The notes below the pieces were generated by a model. That model ran no database searches. It saw only the letters and a program-made list of their open reading frames with translations, and was not told the DNA's origin. Below are positions 21,196 to 31,615 of a stretch of DNA of 64,000 nucleotides, piece by piece. The position numbers and the translations under genes are program-made. Each line of letters opens with the position of its first letter. The first letter of the stretch is position 1. This DNA comes from Agrypnia vestita (taxonomy: Eukaryota; Arthropoda; Insecta; Trichoptera; Phryganeidae), in NCBI GenBank assembly GCA_016648135.1, contig JADDOH010014899.1, positions 1-64,000 on the forward strand, given 5' to 3'.

Positions 21196-21335
21196 CTATT
21201 ATGCCGTGTACATGTGATCTCTCTGACCAACGTTTCGGATCCCACTGCAGGGTCCATCATCAGGGCTGATGGACCCTGCAATGGGTTCCGAAATGTCGGC
21301 CAGAGAGGTCATATGTACACGGCATAATATCCCAG
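21196..21335. repeat. palindromic dimer of hammerhead-bearing repeats
   Basis: TTATGCCGTGTACATGTGAT on the left is mirrored by ATATGTACACGGCATAAT on the right, and the arms meet in AGGGTCCATCATCAGGGCTG. The minus-strand half carries CTGATGA (21263-21257), stem II GGACCC...GGGATCC and GAAACGTT. The plus-strand half carries CTGATGGA, with three bases lost at the junction, and GAAATGTC. This is a head-to-head dimer joined at stem I. Confidence 0.75.
21228..21270 (-). ncRNA. hammerhead ribozyme in palindromic dimer
   Basis: CTGATGA, a stem II of at least five pairs, GAAACGTTGG. ACGT serves as minimal palindromic stem III. Stem I starts with GG/CC and then weakens. Confidence 0.6.
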
Positions 21336-22159
21336 AAAACTATACACAGAGGATTCTGAATGGCAGTGAAACCCTGAGGACATTTTTAGCCTATAAAAAG
21401 CTTCAACCGCCAAAATGGTGAGTTAGAAGATGTATGAAAGAGAACGGTGTATGGTACAAGGACGAAAGACCGTGGCATTCTATCCCTCTTGTCCTGATGA
21501 TAAAAATATAGTTAGTTAGGTGTGCTGTTTTCAAGTTATATATTATCTAAATAATAAATGAACAAGTCGGTTAAACGTAAACTGAAATTAATTAGTGATA
21601 AACCTTCCCCAGAATCGGACTTAAGCTCCTTACGCTGGAGTCTTTCAGTTCTGTAATACTTGGGATACCCGGCTCGTGTTTAGCCGGTACACCCACCCAG
21701 AGCAGAGGCGCCCTCCCCCAGTCGCGACAGGAACCTGAAATTTTACATTTTAATAATATCGCAGACCGAATGCCTACGGAATATTAAGGACCGTATCATA
21801 AAATAATAATGAATATTCCAAATTTAATTTAAAGCAGGGCTCGTGCGGTAAGGGATGTTGTAATTTATTTTGCATTACAAAATTGAATTAAAGTTTACTT
21901 TGTCATGTAGTCTTACATACTTGTATCATATCATGCCTTCTTAAAAATTAAATAATACATAATAGTACCTACACATTTGTTTGTCTTAAATATTGAAATA
22001 TGGATCATTTATTTAAATTAATAAGACAGAGTAATTACAAAAATAATATAAAGAAATAAACAAAATCGCAAGTCCCAAGGCATTAAATGCATGCTGGTGT
22101 ACATTACATGACTTTAACACACAATAAAGTAACGTAATAATATCGTTGTCGTCCGTAAC
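21336..22159. other. intergenic, nothing recognised
   Basis: Contains a truncated CTGATGATAAAAA near 21493 with no GAAA partner. No gene supported. Confidence 0.35.
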
Positions 22160-22245
22160 TTCATGTAGCGTCCCTCGAGTGCGATTGGTCTGTTTCACAC
22201 GCTAGAGGAGCTAGAGTCCAGGCAGGTCTGACTCGCCACAGCCTT
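22160..22245 (+). repeat. dispersed repeat, copy 1
   Basis: TCGAGTGCGATTGGTC...GAGCTAGAGTCCAGGCAGG parallels TCGAGCGCGATTGGTC...GACTAGAGTCCGGGTAGG at 52173-52232. The class is unknown. Confidence 0.5.
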
Positions 22246-22806
22246 ATATTGTTTATTTCTTTTATCAATAGGAAGTCTATTGTATAATTCAACAGCTGTA
22301 TATAGAAAAACCATGCCACTGTCTTTTTTTCTCGGTATATCATTTCTTTTATATCTCTTGTGTAGCCTGAATGTTGTCACTATTTTGATATAAGTTGACG
22401 GTTTTTTCAATAATTTATTTTAAAAAGCATCTTCGCCGTTTCTTTATATATAAATTTTTTCATGAAAAGATATTAAAAAGTAATGTTAAGATAATATAAG
22501 TAATCTTATTTATAAAGCGCAAAATCTGTTTGTCTGGATCTGGAGCTGAAACTGAATCCTATGGTCAATTTCCAGATCAAGATGAATATTTTTATCAACT
22601 GTGTGTACTGTGCACTGTAGTGTGTACCACACACAATACTACATTGCTTGTTCCAAGTTTATTGATTGCTCAAGAGTTACAAGAAATAATATTCTTGTAG
22701 AATAGGAACAGAAAATTTCTTTGAATGTTTTTCAATAAATGATTTGTGTAAACTTGATTAGATTTTTTCATTCCCGCAATTATTATTATTTTTTTTTTTT
22801 TTAGTT
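22246..22806. other. intergenic, nothing recognised
   Basis: AT-rich; a T run at about 22789-22802. Confidence 0.35.
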
Positions 22807-23226
22807 ATGCAGGGTTATTTGGAATACATAAATAACCTCGCAGGGGTAAATTCCTGCCTTGATTATGAGTCGAAAATGTTCAAGCTATTATGATCTAATA
22901 TCAATAGTTATAGAGATATCCGACATCAAATTTTACATTTTTTTTCAATATTTCTGAATTATTTTTTGTTAAACATTGGACTATTATGACAGTAACTTAT
23001 ATTGAAAATGAAAAATTCATTCCCTCTAATAAAAAATAAATGAATTGATAAAAACCCTGAAAATTTTCCAATTGAAAACTCGAAGGTTTTTATTATTCTA
23101 TTTGACTAGTATTAGTATATCTCCATTATTGATATTAGATCATGATAGCTAAAACATTTTCGACTCATAATCAAGGTGGGAATATAGTCCTGCGAAGTTA
23201 TTAATGTTTTCCAAATAATCCTGTAT
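22807..23226. mobile_element. MITE with about 110-bp terminal inverted repeats
   Basis: Left TIR begins GCAGGGTTATTTGGAA and runs to AGAGATAT. The right TIR is its mirror, ending TTCCAAATAATCCTGT. Arms are about 80% complementary. The interior is AT-rich and non-coding. Target duplication is unclear (AT on each side). Confidence 0.8.
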
Positions 23227-23261
23227 ATAAGGGATTATGAAATAACTAATAGTATTCAAGA

Positions 23262-23366
23262 ATGAGACTGGTCAAAAAGATTATTTTCGCGCTGTTTCTT
23301 CTATTGCTGATCACTGAGATGAAAATGGTACTAGTGACGCTGGTCTACTCGGTATTCTGTATATAG
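23262..23366 (+). CDS. small ORF with signal-peptide-like start, 34 codons
   Basis: The ORF begins MRLVKKIIFALFLLLLITEM: a basic N-terminus followed by a strong hydrophobic run, the layout of a secretory signal peptide. It ends at TAG after VYSVFCI. It starts 36 bases after a MITE end and has no neighbours. It could be a first exon of a secreted peptide, or chance. No mature domain is visible. Confidence 0.2.
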   Translation: MRLVKKIIFALFLLLLITEMKMVLVTLVYSVFCI

Positions 23367-24545
23367 TTTACAGAACGATTGCCTCGATTATAGAGGAATT
23401 AAACATTGACCAGGGTCTAACTTCAACAATACGGTTCCGAATTTTCAGATATTTTGACCAAGGCGTATGGGGGTGAAACGAACGAGGAACTTATGGAAGG
23501 TCGCTAATACGTTAAACTATCTGGTAAGATCTTCAATTCAAAGCTCTTTCAATTACCATAACGTACCAAGGACCGAAATAGGTGCTACAGATAGTTTTGT
23601 CACTATTCGCAAGTGACTGAAGTTCTATAGTGATGACTGCTATCAATAAGAATATAATATAGAAAGGTGAAAAATTAACAAATCACTTAATTTATCGCGG
23701 GAATAGTAAGAGAATAAAGTTTTCCTAATCTACACATCTTCTTTTAAAACCTCGACTCTTACTGTAACCTATCTTTCACGGACATTCTCTACGTAAACGT
23801 CAACTTCATGGGTCATATATCTTTCTTTCCATTCTCTCCACATTCTGTTAACATGACCTTACCACCTAAGCGAAAGAACCTTGTATAATCATTTTCACTA
23901 TTTAAAGACCGGCATTACATTTTCTTTCACTCAATAGTGTACATCATCTGCCGTACAGCTCAATTATAATAATCTCGTTATCTGTCTATCTGTCCTCGTA
24001 ACATCGTGTAACGTCCGTAACTTTTTTATATTAAAATTTATGTGTTTTATTTTATTTTTTGTCGATTTTTTATTAAATACAATAAATACTTATTCCTTAG
24101 GAACAGATATGTAAAAGTACGGATTAAAGCTAGTATCTATTATTTTTTATAATAATGTCACAAGTTGCGGCGTGGTATTGGGAGACAAATAAAACATTGG
24201 AAATAATTTTAGATTTATTATTTACAAAAGGTCACTGGATACAAAATTCCCTAGAAAACTGTTTCGAAATTCACTAATTTCACATTTGTCACTCGAGAAT
24301 CTTTCACTTGTCTGTGGAATACTTTATATAAATCGTTTAGAATATTGAGAATATTCACCCGTCTGTGAATTGTCACACTAAACCGAGAATATTACGTGAA
24401 TTCACTATATCTGTGTATCACTTTCTATGGTATCATCACGCTGGTTGAAGCAAACTGTTAAGCCTTGCGCGTTTTAGATGTAATTTGTAACCGCTCGAGT
24501 TCTAGATATTTCCGGCGAATTTCGGTGCCTACGAATTCCTTTAAG
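23367..24545. other. intergenic, nothing firmly recognised
   Basis: 24240-24370 has several GAA/TTC pairs (TTTAGAATATTGAGAATATTC) beside TATATAAA at about 24326. Too irregular to call a heat-shock promoter. Confidence 0.35.
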
Positions 24546-24689
24546 GGAATAATCCAAGAATATGGTCCCGTTGTTCATACAATAAAAATAAGTATTGCAC
24601 TATATAATTTAATGTCCTGTTAATTTATTCTAACTAAAATAATCGTAACCTAAATTGAACAAACCAAACCTAATATAATAATATAAATA

Positions 24690-25211
24690 CGTAATATTTT
24701 TAATAAACAGCAACTCAAAACTATCTTTTATGCTCTTGCCCAGTCATTTTTGAACTATGTGATTACAATTTGGGGAGGTACTTACAAAACCACATTAAAA
24801 CCAGCTATAACGGCACAAAAAACCTTGCTCCGAGTCATTAATAAGAAACCATTTACATACCAATCAGACAGACTATTCAGAGAATTTAATGTACTGGACG
24901 TTAGACAGCTGTTCGTTAAGTCTACCCTCACCTTCTACATCAAAAACACAAACCACCTAACAGCAACCAGTAACTCGCATTCACATAATACTAGACAAGC
25001 ATTACGAAACCTTGACGAAATACCAAAAACTAAGACAACACATGGACAGAAAAATTACTCATACATAGGGCCTAAAATATTTAACATATTTAAAACAGAC
25101 TTCCCGGAAATCAGAATATACTCAATTAATAAAATCAAAGCTTTAGCAAACAACTGGCTTATCTCCAAAGGTACAACAGCAATTGAAAATTTACTTACTG
25201 TAATTGCATAA
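24690..25211 (+). pseudogene. LINE (Jockey-like) reverse transcriptase C-terminus, open
   Basis: The frame is open from before the first ATG: FYALAQSFLNYVITIWGGTY, then LKPAITAQKTLLRVINKKPF, LFREFNVLDVRQLFVKSTLT, HNTRQALRN and NYSYIGPKIFNIF to a stop at 25211. This is the thumb and C-terminal tail of a Jockey-clade LINE, with the usual GPKIFN block near the end. The catalytic YxDD region is missing, consistent with 5' truncation at insertion. It is the best-preserved LINE tail in the window. Confidence 0.85.
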
Positions 25212-25621
25212 TAATGTCTACAAATAAAAATATATACCTATATAAATAAATTAATTAATTAAGGAAAATAAAAAATAATCTTAGACAAAACTTTAACCCT
25301 TTTTACATTAAACAATAATTCTACACATATTTACGCTTGGACTTATGACTCACTCAACTTTCACTAACATTGCACTTGATACTTTGTAGATACATAATTA
25401 CTACCTTATGAAAATAAATATTACTGACGAATTCAAAAAAATATTATAATTGTGTTCTATAACGCCACTCTGGAAAGGCGTAGCCTAGTAGAGTGGCATA
25501 ATCCACAAATTTAACAAAAAAAAAGTGTAATTTATCTTATATTTTATTGTTAAATTAGTATTAAGTTTTTTTTCTTTATTTGTAAACAAGAATTTTTTGA
25601 AAAAAAAAATTTAAAAAAATA

Positions 25622-25682
25622 TCCTAACCTAACCAAACCTAATAACCTAACCAAACCAAGCCTAATAACCTAACCTTACCTC
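25622..25682 (+). repeat. degenerate CCTAA (insect telomere-type) tract
   Basis: ATCCTAACCTAACCAAACC, then AATAACCTAACCAAACC and more. Most units are CCTAA or one change away, the complement of the TTAGG telomere repeat of many insects. Too short and decayed to be a telomere. Confidence 0.55.
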
Positions 25683-25865
25683 ATATATTGCCTATGAAAT
25701 GTCAAAATATGCAGTGCATTTTTCGAAACTTTAAAGTGTAATATCTTATTTAATATTTACAATTTAAACGTAAATTATCTTTCATTTTTTAATTAGTATA
25801 TTCAATAATATAGAGAAGTACTCATTTTCGTTGTAAATGAAATGGGACCATGACTTGGATTTAGC

Positions 25866-26060
25866 CCATCAGGGTGCTGTATAACTGTCAAAAATTTCGA
25901 ATTAAATGTCTTTTGTTCCTTGTTTTTCCAAATTATTTGAAAAATTATTTAAAAAAAAAATTAATACTTAAATTCTTGATTACATCTTGATTGAATTTTT
26001 TGACAGTTACCTATACAGCACCCTGATGATGGAATGGTAATTTCTGAAACATGTTGGTGA
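25866..26060. repeat. inverted repeat ending in a hammerhead
   Basis: ATCAGGGTGCTGTATAACTG at the left is mirrored by CAGTTACCTATACAGCACCC at the right, which runs into the hammerhead at 26019-26059. The left arm stops within the CTGATGA region, so the left hammerhead is cut off. Confidence 0.75.
26019..26059 (+). ncRNA. hammerhead ribozyme, PLE type, core intact
   Basis: CACC (26019-26022), CTGATGA (26023-26029), a weak stem II TGGAATGGTAATTTCT, GAAACATGTT, then GGTG (26056-26059) pairing with CACC as stem I. ACATGT gives the palindromic stem III of dimeric hammerheads. Predicted cleavage is after 26055. Confidence 0.75.
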
Positions 26061-26236
26061 AAAAAACTCACATAAAATAGATATATACAAAGAAAATAAT
26101 CAATTTTTTTTTATATATATTTTTGATTGATTTTTATTCTGTGTGAAAGTAGACAAATTAATTTGATAACACGATAAGTTTTCTCAGAAATTTTCATTTG
26201 TGTTTATTTAGTTTTTCTTTGTAAATAAATAAAACC

Positions 26237-26450
26237 TTACTGCCGACGTTGCGTTAGAACGGCTGGCGCTGGGAGTTGGGGAGGGGAGTGGGGTATTGTG
26301 GGAACGAGATTAGCGGTGCTCTGTGCTGCACTATCGGAAGTAAAAACCAGCTGAGCCATTCTTCGATAGGTCGAGGCACTTCCGCCGGAACTGGAAATAG
26401 AAAATAAAGCATCCTGCAAACGTGGGCTGCATCTCCAACACTTTAAAAGA
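26237..26450 (-). CDS. candidate terminal coding exon, unrecognised
   Basis: On the minus strand a GC-richer open stretch reads WRCSPRLQDALFSISSSGGS, then YRRMAQLVFTSDSAAQST and a proline-rich PTIPHSPPQLPAPAV tail to a stop at 26237. An acceptor-like TTTTCTATTTCCAG lies inside it, near 26390. Composition looks coding, unlike the flanks. It may be a host exon or a transposon ORF. I recognise no domain. Confidence 0.3.
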
Positions 26451-26514
26451 TTTTTTTTGATTGTAAAACTATAATAACTTTGTCTTTTGCAACCAGACAA
26501 TGACAAATTTCCAA

Positions 26515-27060
26515 ACCACAGAGGGTGGCAATAAAAATACAACTCACATATGGAACGAGGTGTGCAAAGTTAAGATGTGTATATCTATATATTCCAAAAT
26601 TTTGACAGATGTGGTAGTCTATCATGGGTGAAATTTGCATTGTGTTAAGTGATCACTTAAGTCAGCCGTACGATAGATAGGTAGTTGGATTGCTTCACAC
26701 CCAAAAAGACTTTTTTAATTTTTTTTTTTTAATTTTAATTTTTTAAATTCATATCTTAATTTTAAGAAATAACTAGAGATTGTCTGCTATAACTAGAGAT
26801 TACCTGGTTGAAGGCAGCCGACTATTTACATTGCAAAAAGAGTAAAAAAATATAATTTAGTATACATTACAATAAATTTTTTAAATGAACAAATATATAC
26901 CTACTTTCCATATAAAAAAAACAGATTCGTCCAAGTGAGACACTTATGGTTTATCTTGATTAATGGTGTCCCCCTGGGGATAAAATCCAGTATTGTGTTC
27001 ACGAAAGATTTGAACATTCTCAAAATATTCTGACAATAAGTGTGTTATTTTATATAGATT
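26515..27060 (+). repeat. foldback-type repeat family F, second copy
   Basis: AAAAATACAACTCACATATG, TTAAGTGATCACTTAAGTCAG, GGGATAAAATCCAGTATTG and GAAAGATTTGAACATTCTCA match in order the arms at 40985-42345 and 1381-1620. Confidence 0.65.
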
Positions 27061-27961
27061 AATTTATCACATCCATGAAGATAAAGCGTTAAGTAGATAG
27101 AAGTATCATGAAGGCAAACACCCTTTTCCGAACATTGTTCCCGTATCAATTTCTCACATGCAAATCAGATGATAGCTATTTAAATTTATTGTATTCAATT
27201 TTCCGACCATTTTTTTTCTCTGTGGCGTAGAACAGAGCTTTTCTTCTTTTTTGTTTTCCTTTACAAATTCGAAAATAAGTAAGTACATAAATATACTATC
27301 AACATCGATCTTTGTGAATTTTAGGATATAGCAATGCGGCCCAATGTAATCTTGCAGATATATTATTTCCTCGTAGTCTAGACAATGTTGGCTTATGTAA
27401 AAGATTTCTTATTTCATTTTACAAGGAGAATTTTCATTATTATTGTGCTTTCAAATTAAATTGGATCAGGTTTAGTTTCAAGTTCAATTTAAGGTGAAAT
27501 GGACACAGGACGCCATTTAACAATCATCTCGGAACTACAGCGTGTACCGAAAAACGATATTATTTATGACGTCACGTACTCACAATTGGCGTCCTCTACT
27601 TTATTTTGGATAATTCGCGAAGTACAAGACGCGATTACAATATAAATGTTACAAGTTTGATGAGATTACAGAGCTAAAAACGTATAAATGGTCAAACAAA
27701 TATTGACGTAGGCGAGTGGTGTAAGCTACGTACCACCCACGCTTTGTTCTTCTATTTGGTTATTTTCGTCGGTTACTTGCTAAGATCTCCAATTGGTTTG
27801 CACTAAAGCCGCAGATCAAAATATTCGTAAGTGACGAGTATCTGTATCTCTGGAAGACATATTCAGGATTGTTTAAAAAGTAGTAATGATGAATGATTGA
27901 TGAGCTCTTCATATATTTAAGACGAGAAGTCCTAAATAAGGGCAGGATTAGTTATCAGATG
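27061..27961. other. intergenic, nothing recognised
   Basis: No ORF of coding appearance and no recognised repeat. Confidence 0.35.
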
Positions 27962-28360
27962 TTAGGCGGGGTATTGTTTTGTGTTTGGGAGAGGATGCTC
28001 TCTCCAGGTATCTACTCGTGTCAGCATGTGGCGCGCATTATGTGAGTGTTGACTGTGAGCCTGACATTCAGATGCTGGATGTCTGCTCGATGTGTGCGGA
28101 TAGAATGGCGACAGCTCTGAACCACCACAGATGTAACGATTCCAGACTACTCCGTAAGGTCTACGATAAAAACTTATCGAACTCTGCACCTTATGAGGGC
28201 TGAGTTCTATAAGGATTCAGCAAAATCCGATTCTGTATACTACTGCTTGATCTGTGAGGAGGATACAAATTTGGTCAAAGATTTCAAGGCACTTAGAGCT
28301 AACTACGATAAATGTTTATTTTTATTTTATTATTTAACACATAGACCGGTCATTGATGAC
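27962..28360 (+). pseudogene. ZAD zinc-finger-like fragment, frameshifted
   Basis: The first frame (to 28203) has VDCEPDIQMLDVCSMCADRM, then ATALNHHRCNDSRLLRKVYD. The CxxC...RM..AL.....C..S..LLR layout matches the C-terminal half of the ZAD domain, the protein-interaction domain of insect zinc-finger transcription factors. A one-base frame change near 28200 continues as EFYKDSAKSDSVYYCLICEE and KALRANYDKC, with another CxxC. The first CxxC of ZAD is not clear. It may be a decayed gene copy or a transposon ORF of similar fold. Confidence 0.4.
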
Positions 28361-28944
28361 CCTGATAAATAGTCCTAGAATAACATCAGAATACAAAGTA
28401 TGCATATTTTAATATGATATAATCATACAATATACTTTTTACGATAAATTATTTAATAGTTAGTGATCATGAACAATGAATAAATAAATAAATTGATTAA
28501 ATAGTTATTTAATATATTCACCAGGATATGACATAAGAGCAAAAGATTAAACGTATCGAATGGATTATTAACTGATTGGATGATATCGTGAGTACGGATT
28601 AGAGGAATATTAATTGTTAATAGTGAGTAGGATAAATACAGGCTGGCTCATGCCTGCTGACCGCTCATCAGAAAGCATCATTAATTTGCAGGTTGTTCTT
28701 CGAAAGGTTTATCAGGCTGGTGGTTACATGTGCGTCTGATACATGGCCTTAGAAAAAAAGTTCATTAGATGTTTATGAAAGAAAAATAGGGCGTACGATT
28801 TGGCCAATTCAAAAAATTAGTTTTGACGTATATGCTATAACAATGCATTTTAAAAGTTAAAAGAGTTTAATGCGATAATAATGTCGAGGCTTGTTGAAAT
28901 CAGTGATATGAACTTGTGGAAAAAACTGCCTTTTGGAAGTCATT
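28361..28944. other. intergenic, nothing recognised
   Basis: AT-rich; no supported feature. Confidence 0.35.
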
Positions 28945-29266
28945 GCTAAAAACAAACTAACCCATAAAACCAAGTTTTCATTATACTTCCATTCTCATTT
29001 ACTAGTTGAAACAGGTTTGGCGCTTACCCCACGCTTTGGGCTTGAGTCGGGTGACGAAAGGGAGTAATAAAAAAATTCGAAAAATACAAAATTATAGTAT
29101 AATTATTCATTTTTTTAAACGACAATTTGTTAGATTATTTTTATCGTTGTCACGAGTCTGCTTGCAAAGTTTCAGCTTAATTGGATTACGGGAAAAGGGC
29201 TAAAAATTTATCCAAAGTTTTTTAGACAGACAACCAAGCAGTCGCTATGATTTAAAAGAAAGGGAG
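28945..29266 (-). mobile_element. repeat family K, copy 1
   Basis: Shares with 39816-40080 and 56808-57100 the ordered blocks (read on the minus strand) CTCCCTTTCTTTTAA, GCGACTGCTTGGTTG, AATCCAATTAAGCTGAAACT, AAATTGTCGTTTAAAAAAAT and GGCGCTTAACC-like sequence. Non-coding. Confidence 0.75.
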
Positions 29267-29505
29267 AACAAAACGAACAGGGCAAATAAGATGCGAGAAA
29301 TGACTCGTAATGGGGATCAATCGACGAAAAGATCTCGGTATCATTAAGACTAACCAGGAGATGAAGAGCCAATAATTTTGATAATAATAACAATGCATGT
29401 TGGGTCATTAGAGAAAATTTAATAACTAAAAATTTAAAAAAATTGTCAACAAGACAAAGAGTTTCTTCTGTGTCGAATTTTCTGGAAAATTTTGTGATGG
29501 ATCTT
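29267..29505. other. intergenic, nothing recognised
   Basis: A 113-codon minus-strand ORF (29208-29549) overlaps repeat K and has no recognised motif. Confidence 0.3.
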
Positions 29506-29556
29506 CGACCTTTCAGCCGACGCTTTAGATCATATCGCAGGTCCATCATCAGGACT
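29506..29556 (-). ncRNA. hammerhead-like core with G12 to T change
   Basis: Minus strand: CTGATGA (29552-29546), TGGACCTGCG...GATCT, then TAAAGCGTC where GAAAC..GTC is expected. Six stem I pairs are possible (TTAGTC/GGCTGA with G-U). The lost G12 predicts inactivity. Its stem II sequence is related to the copy at 21228-21270. Confidence 0.5.
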
Positions 29557-29956
29557 AATTATGATCAGCGACGTCATCCTTAAGATTGCAAATCATTTTT
29601 TAGAGAATTATTTTAACTGGAAAATTTCAATAAAAAATAACTCATTCCCAATGTTAAAATATTATGTTGCTTTAATCTTAAAGTTATTGCAGGCTGGAGA
29701 TTAGAAGGTATTTTTATTTTTTTAAAAGAAACCTCGATTAAAAATTGTTGAAATAAAAGCTTTTTTTTAAATTATTTTGTTTGACATCCTATATTTGTCT
29801 GATTAAAATTGCTATCTTTTTCTGCCCCTCCGTGTAGAATAACGATTAAAATAATGATAAGTAACTATTGTATGTTAATTAAATGCAGCTACTATCAATT
29901 GATAGGGACTTTTATAACACCTTCACAATAAAATATGTATTTATTTTACACGTTTC
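29557..29956. other. intergenic, nothing recognised
   Basis: AT-rich; no supported feature. Confidence 0.35.
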
Positions 29957-30262
29957 TTTTAATTGTGTCATATTATTATAAATATAACACAATTTCATAA
30001 AATAATAATTTATTGAAATCTGTTGGCCTACGCTATCTCTGTTGATTGCTTCAATACATAAATAAATAGAGAAAAATAAAGAAAGCGACTGAATGAAATG
30101 AAAATAAGGTCACCGATGCCCATTTTTGATAAATATTTTATGATTAAAGAATGAACAAATTAAGAGGGATTACGAACTTGATCTATAAGCATAGTGATAA
30201 AATTTAACAATGGTATTTAAAGTAACAAGTATTTGGTACACATAATATCTATAACTAACATT
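29957..30262 (-). mobile_element. probable copia LTR (far end uncertain)
   Basis: On the minus strand a purine-rich tract TTATGGGAGAA is followed by TGTTAGTTATAGATATTATG, the standard polypurine-tract-to-LTR junction of Ty1/copia elements. The other end is not certain: ATATGACACA at about 29957 is one candidate. It lies just 3' of the copia coding fragment, as expected. Confidence 0.5.
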
Positions 30263-30343
30263 CTCCCATAACAAAATAATTACATATAAAGGTATTAAAT
30301 CAAAATAGATTTAACTTCCGGGAAGCCCATCAACTTAAGAAAT

Positions 30344-30570
30344 TTAGGTGAACCCTTTAGTAACTAGTCTTGCCTTATAACGCACTTCACCATCGCTACT
30401 GTACTTCTTTTTGAAAAACCATCTGAAAGATTTGAGCTCGTCCTTCATTGCCCTCTTCCACTGCTCTTTTTCGGAACCATTCATGACTTCATTCAGTGTG
30501 ATTTGGTCGCCTGTTTCATCTTCAACCCACATGTTGGTTATGCTAATAGTCTGGCTTCTTACAAGCTCTT
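30344..30570 (-). pseudogene. Ty1/copia pol fragment with internal deletion
   Basis: The minus strand reads NEVMNGSEKEQWKRAMKDEL, then KSFRWFFKKKYSSDGEVRYK and ARLVTKGFT. These are the start of the copia reverse transcriptase: the E..W..AM..E...L block and the FK.K...DG...+YKARLVAKG block. The roughly 20 residues normally between them (usually ending in a conserved W-x-FK) are deleted. Sequence after KGFT jumps directly to the polypurine tract, so the rest of RT and RNase H is gone. Confidence 0.85.
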
Positions 30571-30671
30571 TTTTCTGGCTGAATGTTAGTTTGAGAAGCA
30601 ACGTGCTCATCAGATGTATCAAGAGATTCATAATGATCATCCTCTGCCGTAATAGTTACTTGGTCATATAA

Positions 30672-31449
30672 AACGAATAAATTGAAGAAGAAGAGTAAGA
30701 AATATATATGGCGCCAGCGTTGATGGTATCCTAAATGAGAACCCTGGAAGATTTGACTTGACAGGTGGAGAATGTTCTTGACACCGTAAGGTTTATTTTT
30801 TACTGTTTAATTAATTTCTTATAATAAAAAATAACAAATCTACGCCTCAAACGTAGGAGAAGTTTTTTTAGCGTGTGTCATAAAAAAATATATTCCAAAT
30901 TATGCATATTAAATAATGCCACATTTAATTATCACAACACTAAACTCGTAAATATTTTTTCAATTGTTTAGAAGGCTCGGTATTTTTTCGCCTTTTGTTC
31001 TGTCGCCACAAAAATATAATAGTAATTTTCCTCTAATAAGAACGTATTCTATAAAGCAAATTCCTTACTGTTAAGCCAAGGAGAATATTAAATTAACTTG
31101 AAAACAATAAATGGACCAAATTATCAGGTAAAAAGTCAAAATAAAATGTTCAAAATTTTACGCAACTTAATATGATAATTTCGTACTCTGTCTGTCTGTA
31201 TATCCGTTAGTTGGTGAGTAAATTCACTGTAATTAAAACTTTAGATAATTAGAGTTTGTCACGCAATCGGCGCGCGGCTTATTTTGAGCGATCGCGCAAG
31301 GGTCTTTATTAATTGTTAGGATTTCCCGTTATTTTTCACGGGTGTACGGCTATTCTCCACTAATATTATAAAAATGTAAAGTCATGAAGTAAAGTTAAAA
31401 TAATGAATATCTTTTGTTTCGTATGCGTTCCTCAAACATTCATAAATGA
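30672..31449. other. intergenic, nothing recognised
   Basis: A short GC-rich phrase at 31265-31300 (GGCGCGCGGCTTATTTTGAG); no gene. Confidence 0.35.
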
Positions 31450-31615
31450 CACCGGTAGCTGCGCAGCGGTCACTACTAGCTGCGAAGCGGCCAATATTTC
31501 CGATCATACTGTCAAGCAACAAGCAAACAGTAATAGCCGCGCAGCGCCCATCAATAGCCGCGGAGCGGCTACTGTCGACCGCGCAACGGCCCAGACAGCC
31601 GCCTACGGGGCCTAG
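31450..31615 (+). repeat. cluster of six short GC-rich dyads
   Basis: Variants of AGCYGCGNAGCGGC recur at 31457, 31478, 31534, 31556, 31577 and 31597, each a near-palindrome of about 14 bases. In the plus frame at 31446-31646 they encode repeats of the type AAQRPxxAAxRP. The surroundings are AT-rich. Confidence 0.75.

Larger units (their letters stand above)
24548..25862. mobile_element. 1.3-kb element with TIRs enclosing a LINE tail
   Basis: AATCCAAGAATATGGTCCCG at the left is mirrored by ATGGGACCATGACTTGGATT at the right. Homology of the right arm extends inward to about 25720. The same TIRs bound the 490-bp MITE at 58974-59458. Here the interior holds a LINE 3' fragment and a CCTAA-like tract, so this may be a MITE split by an insertion, or two half-copies. 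Confidence 0.6.

Noticed and set aside
24240..24370. Heat-shock promoter
   Set aside because: Several GAA/TTC pairs and a TATATAAA are present, but the 5-bp spacing needed for heat shock factor trimers is not kept.
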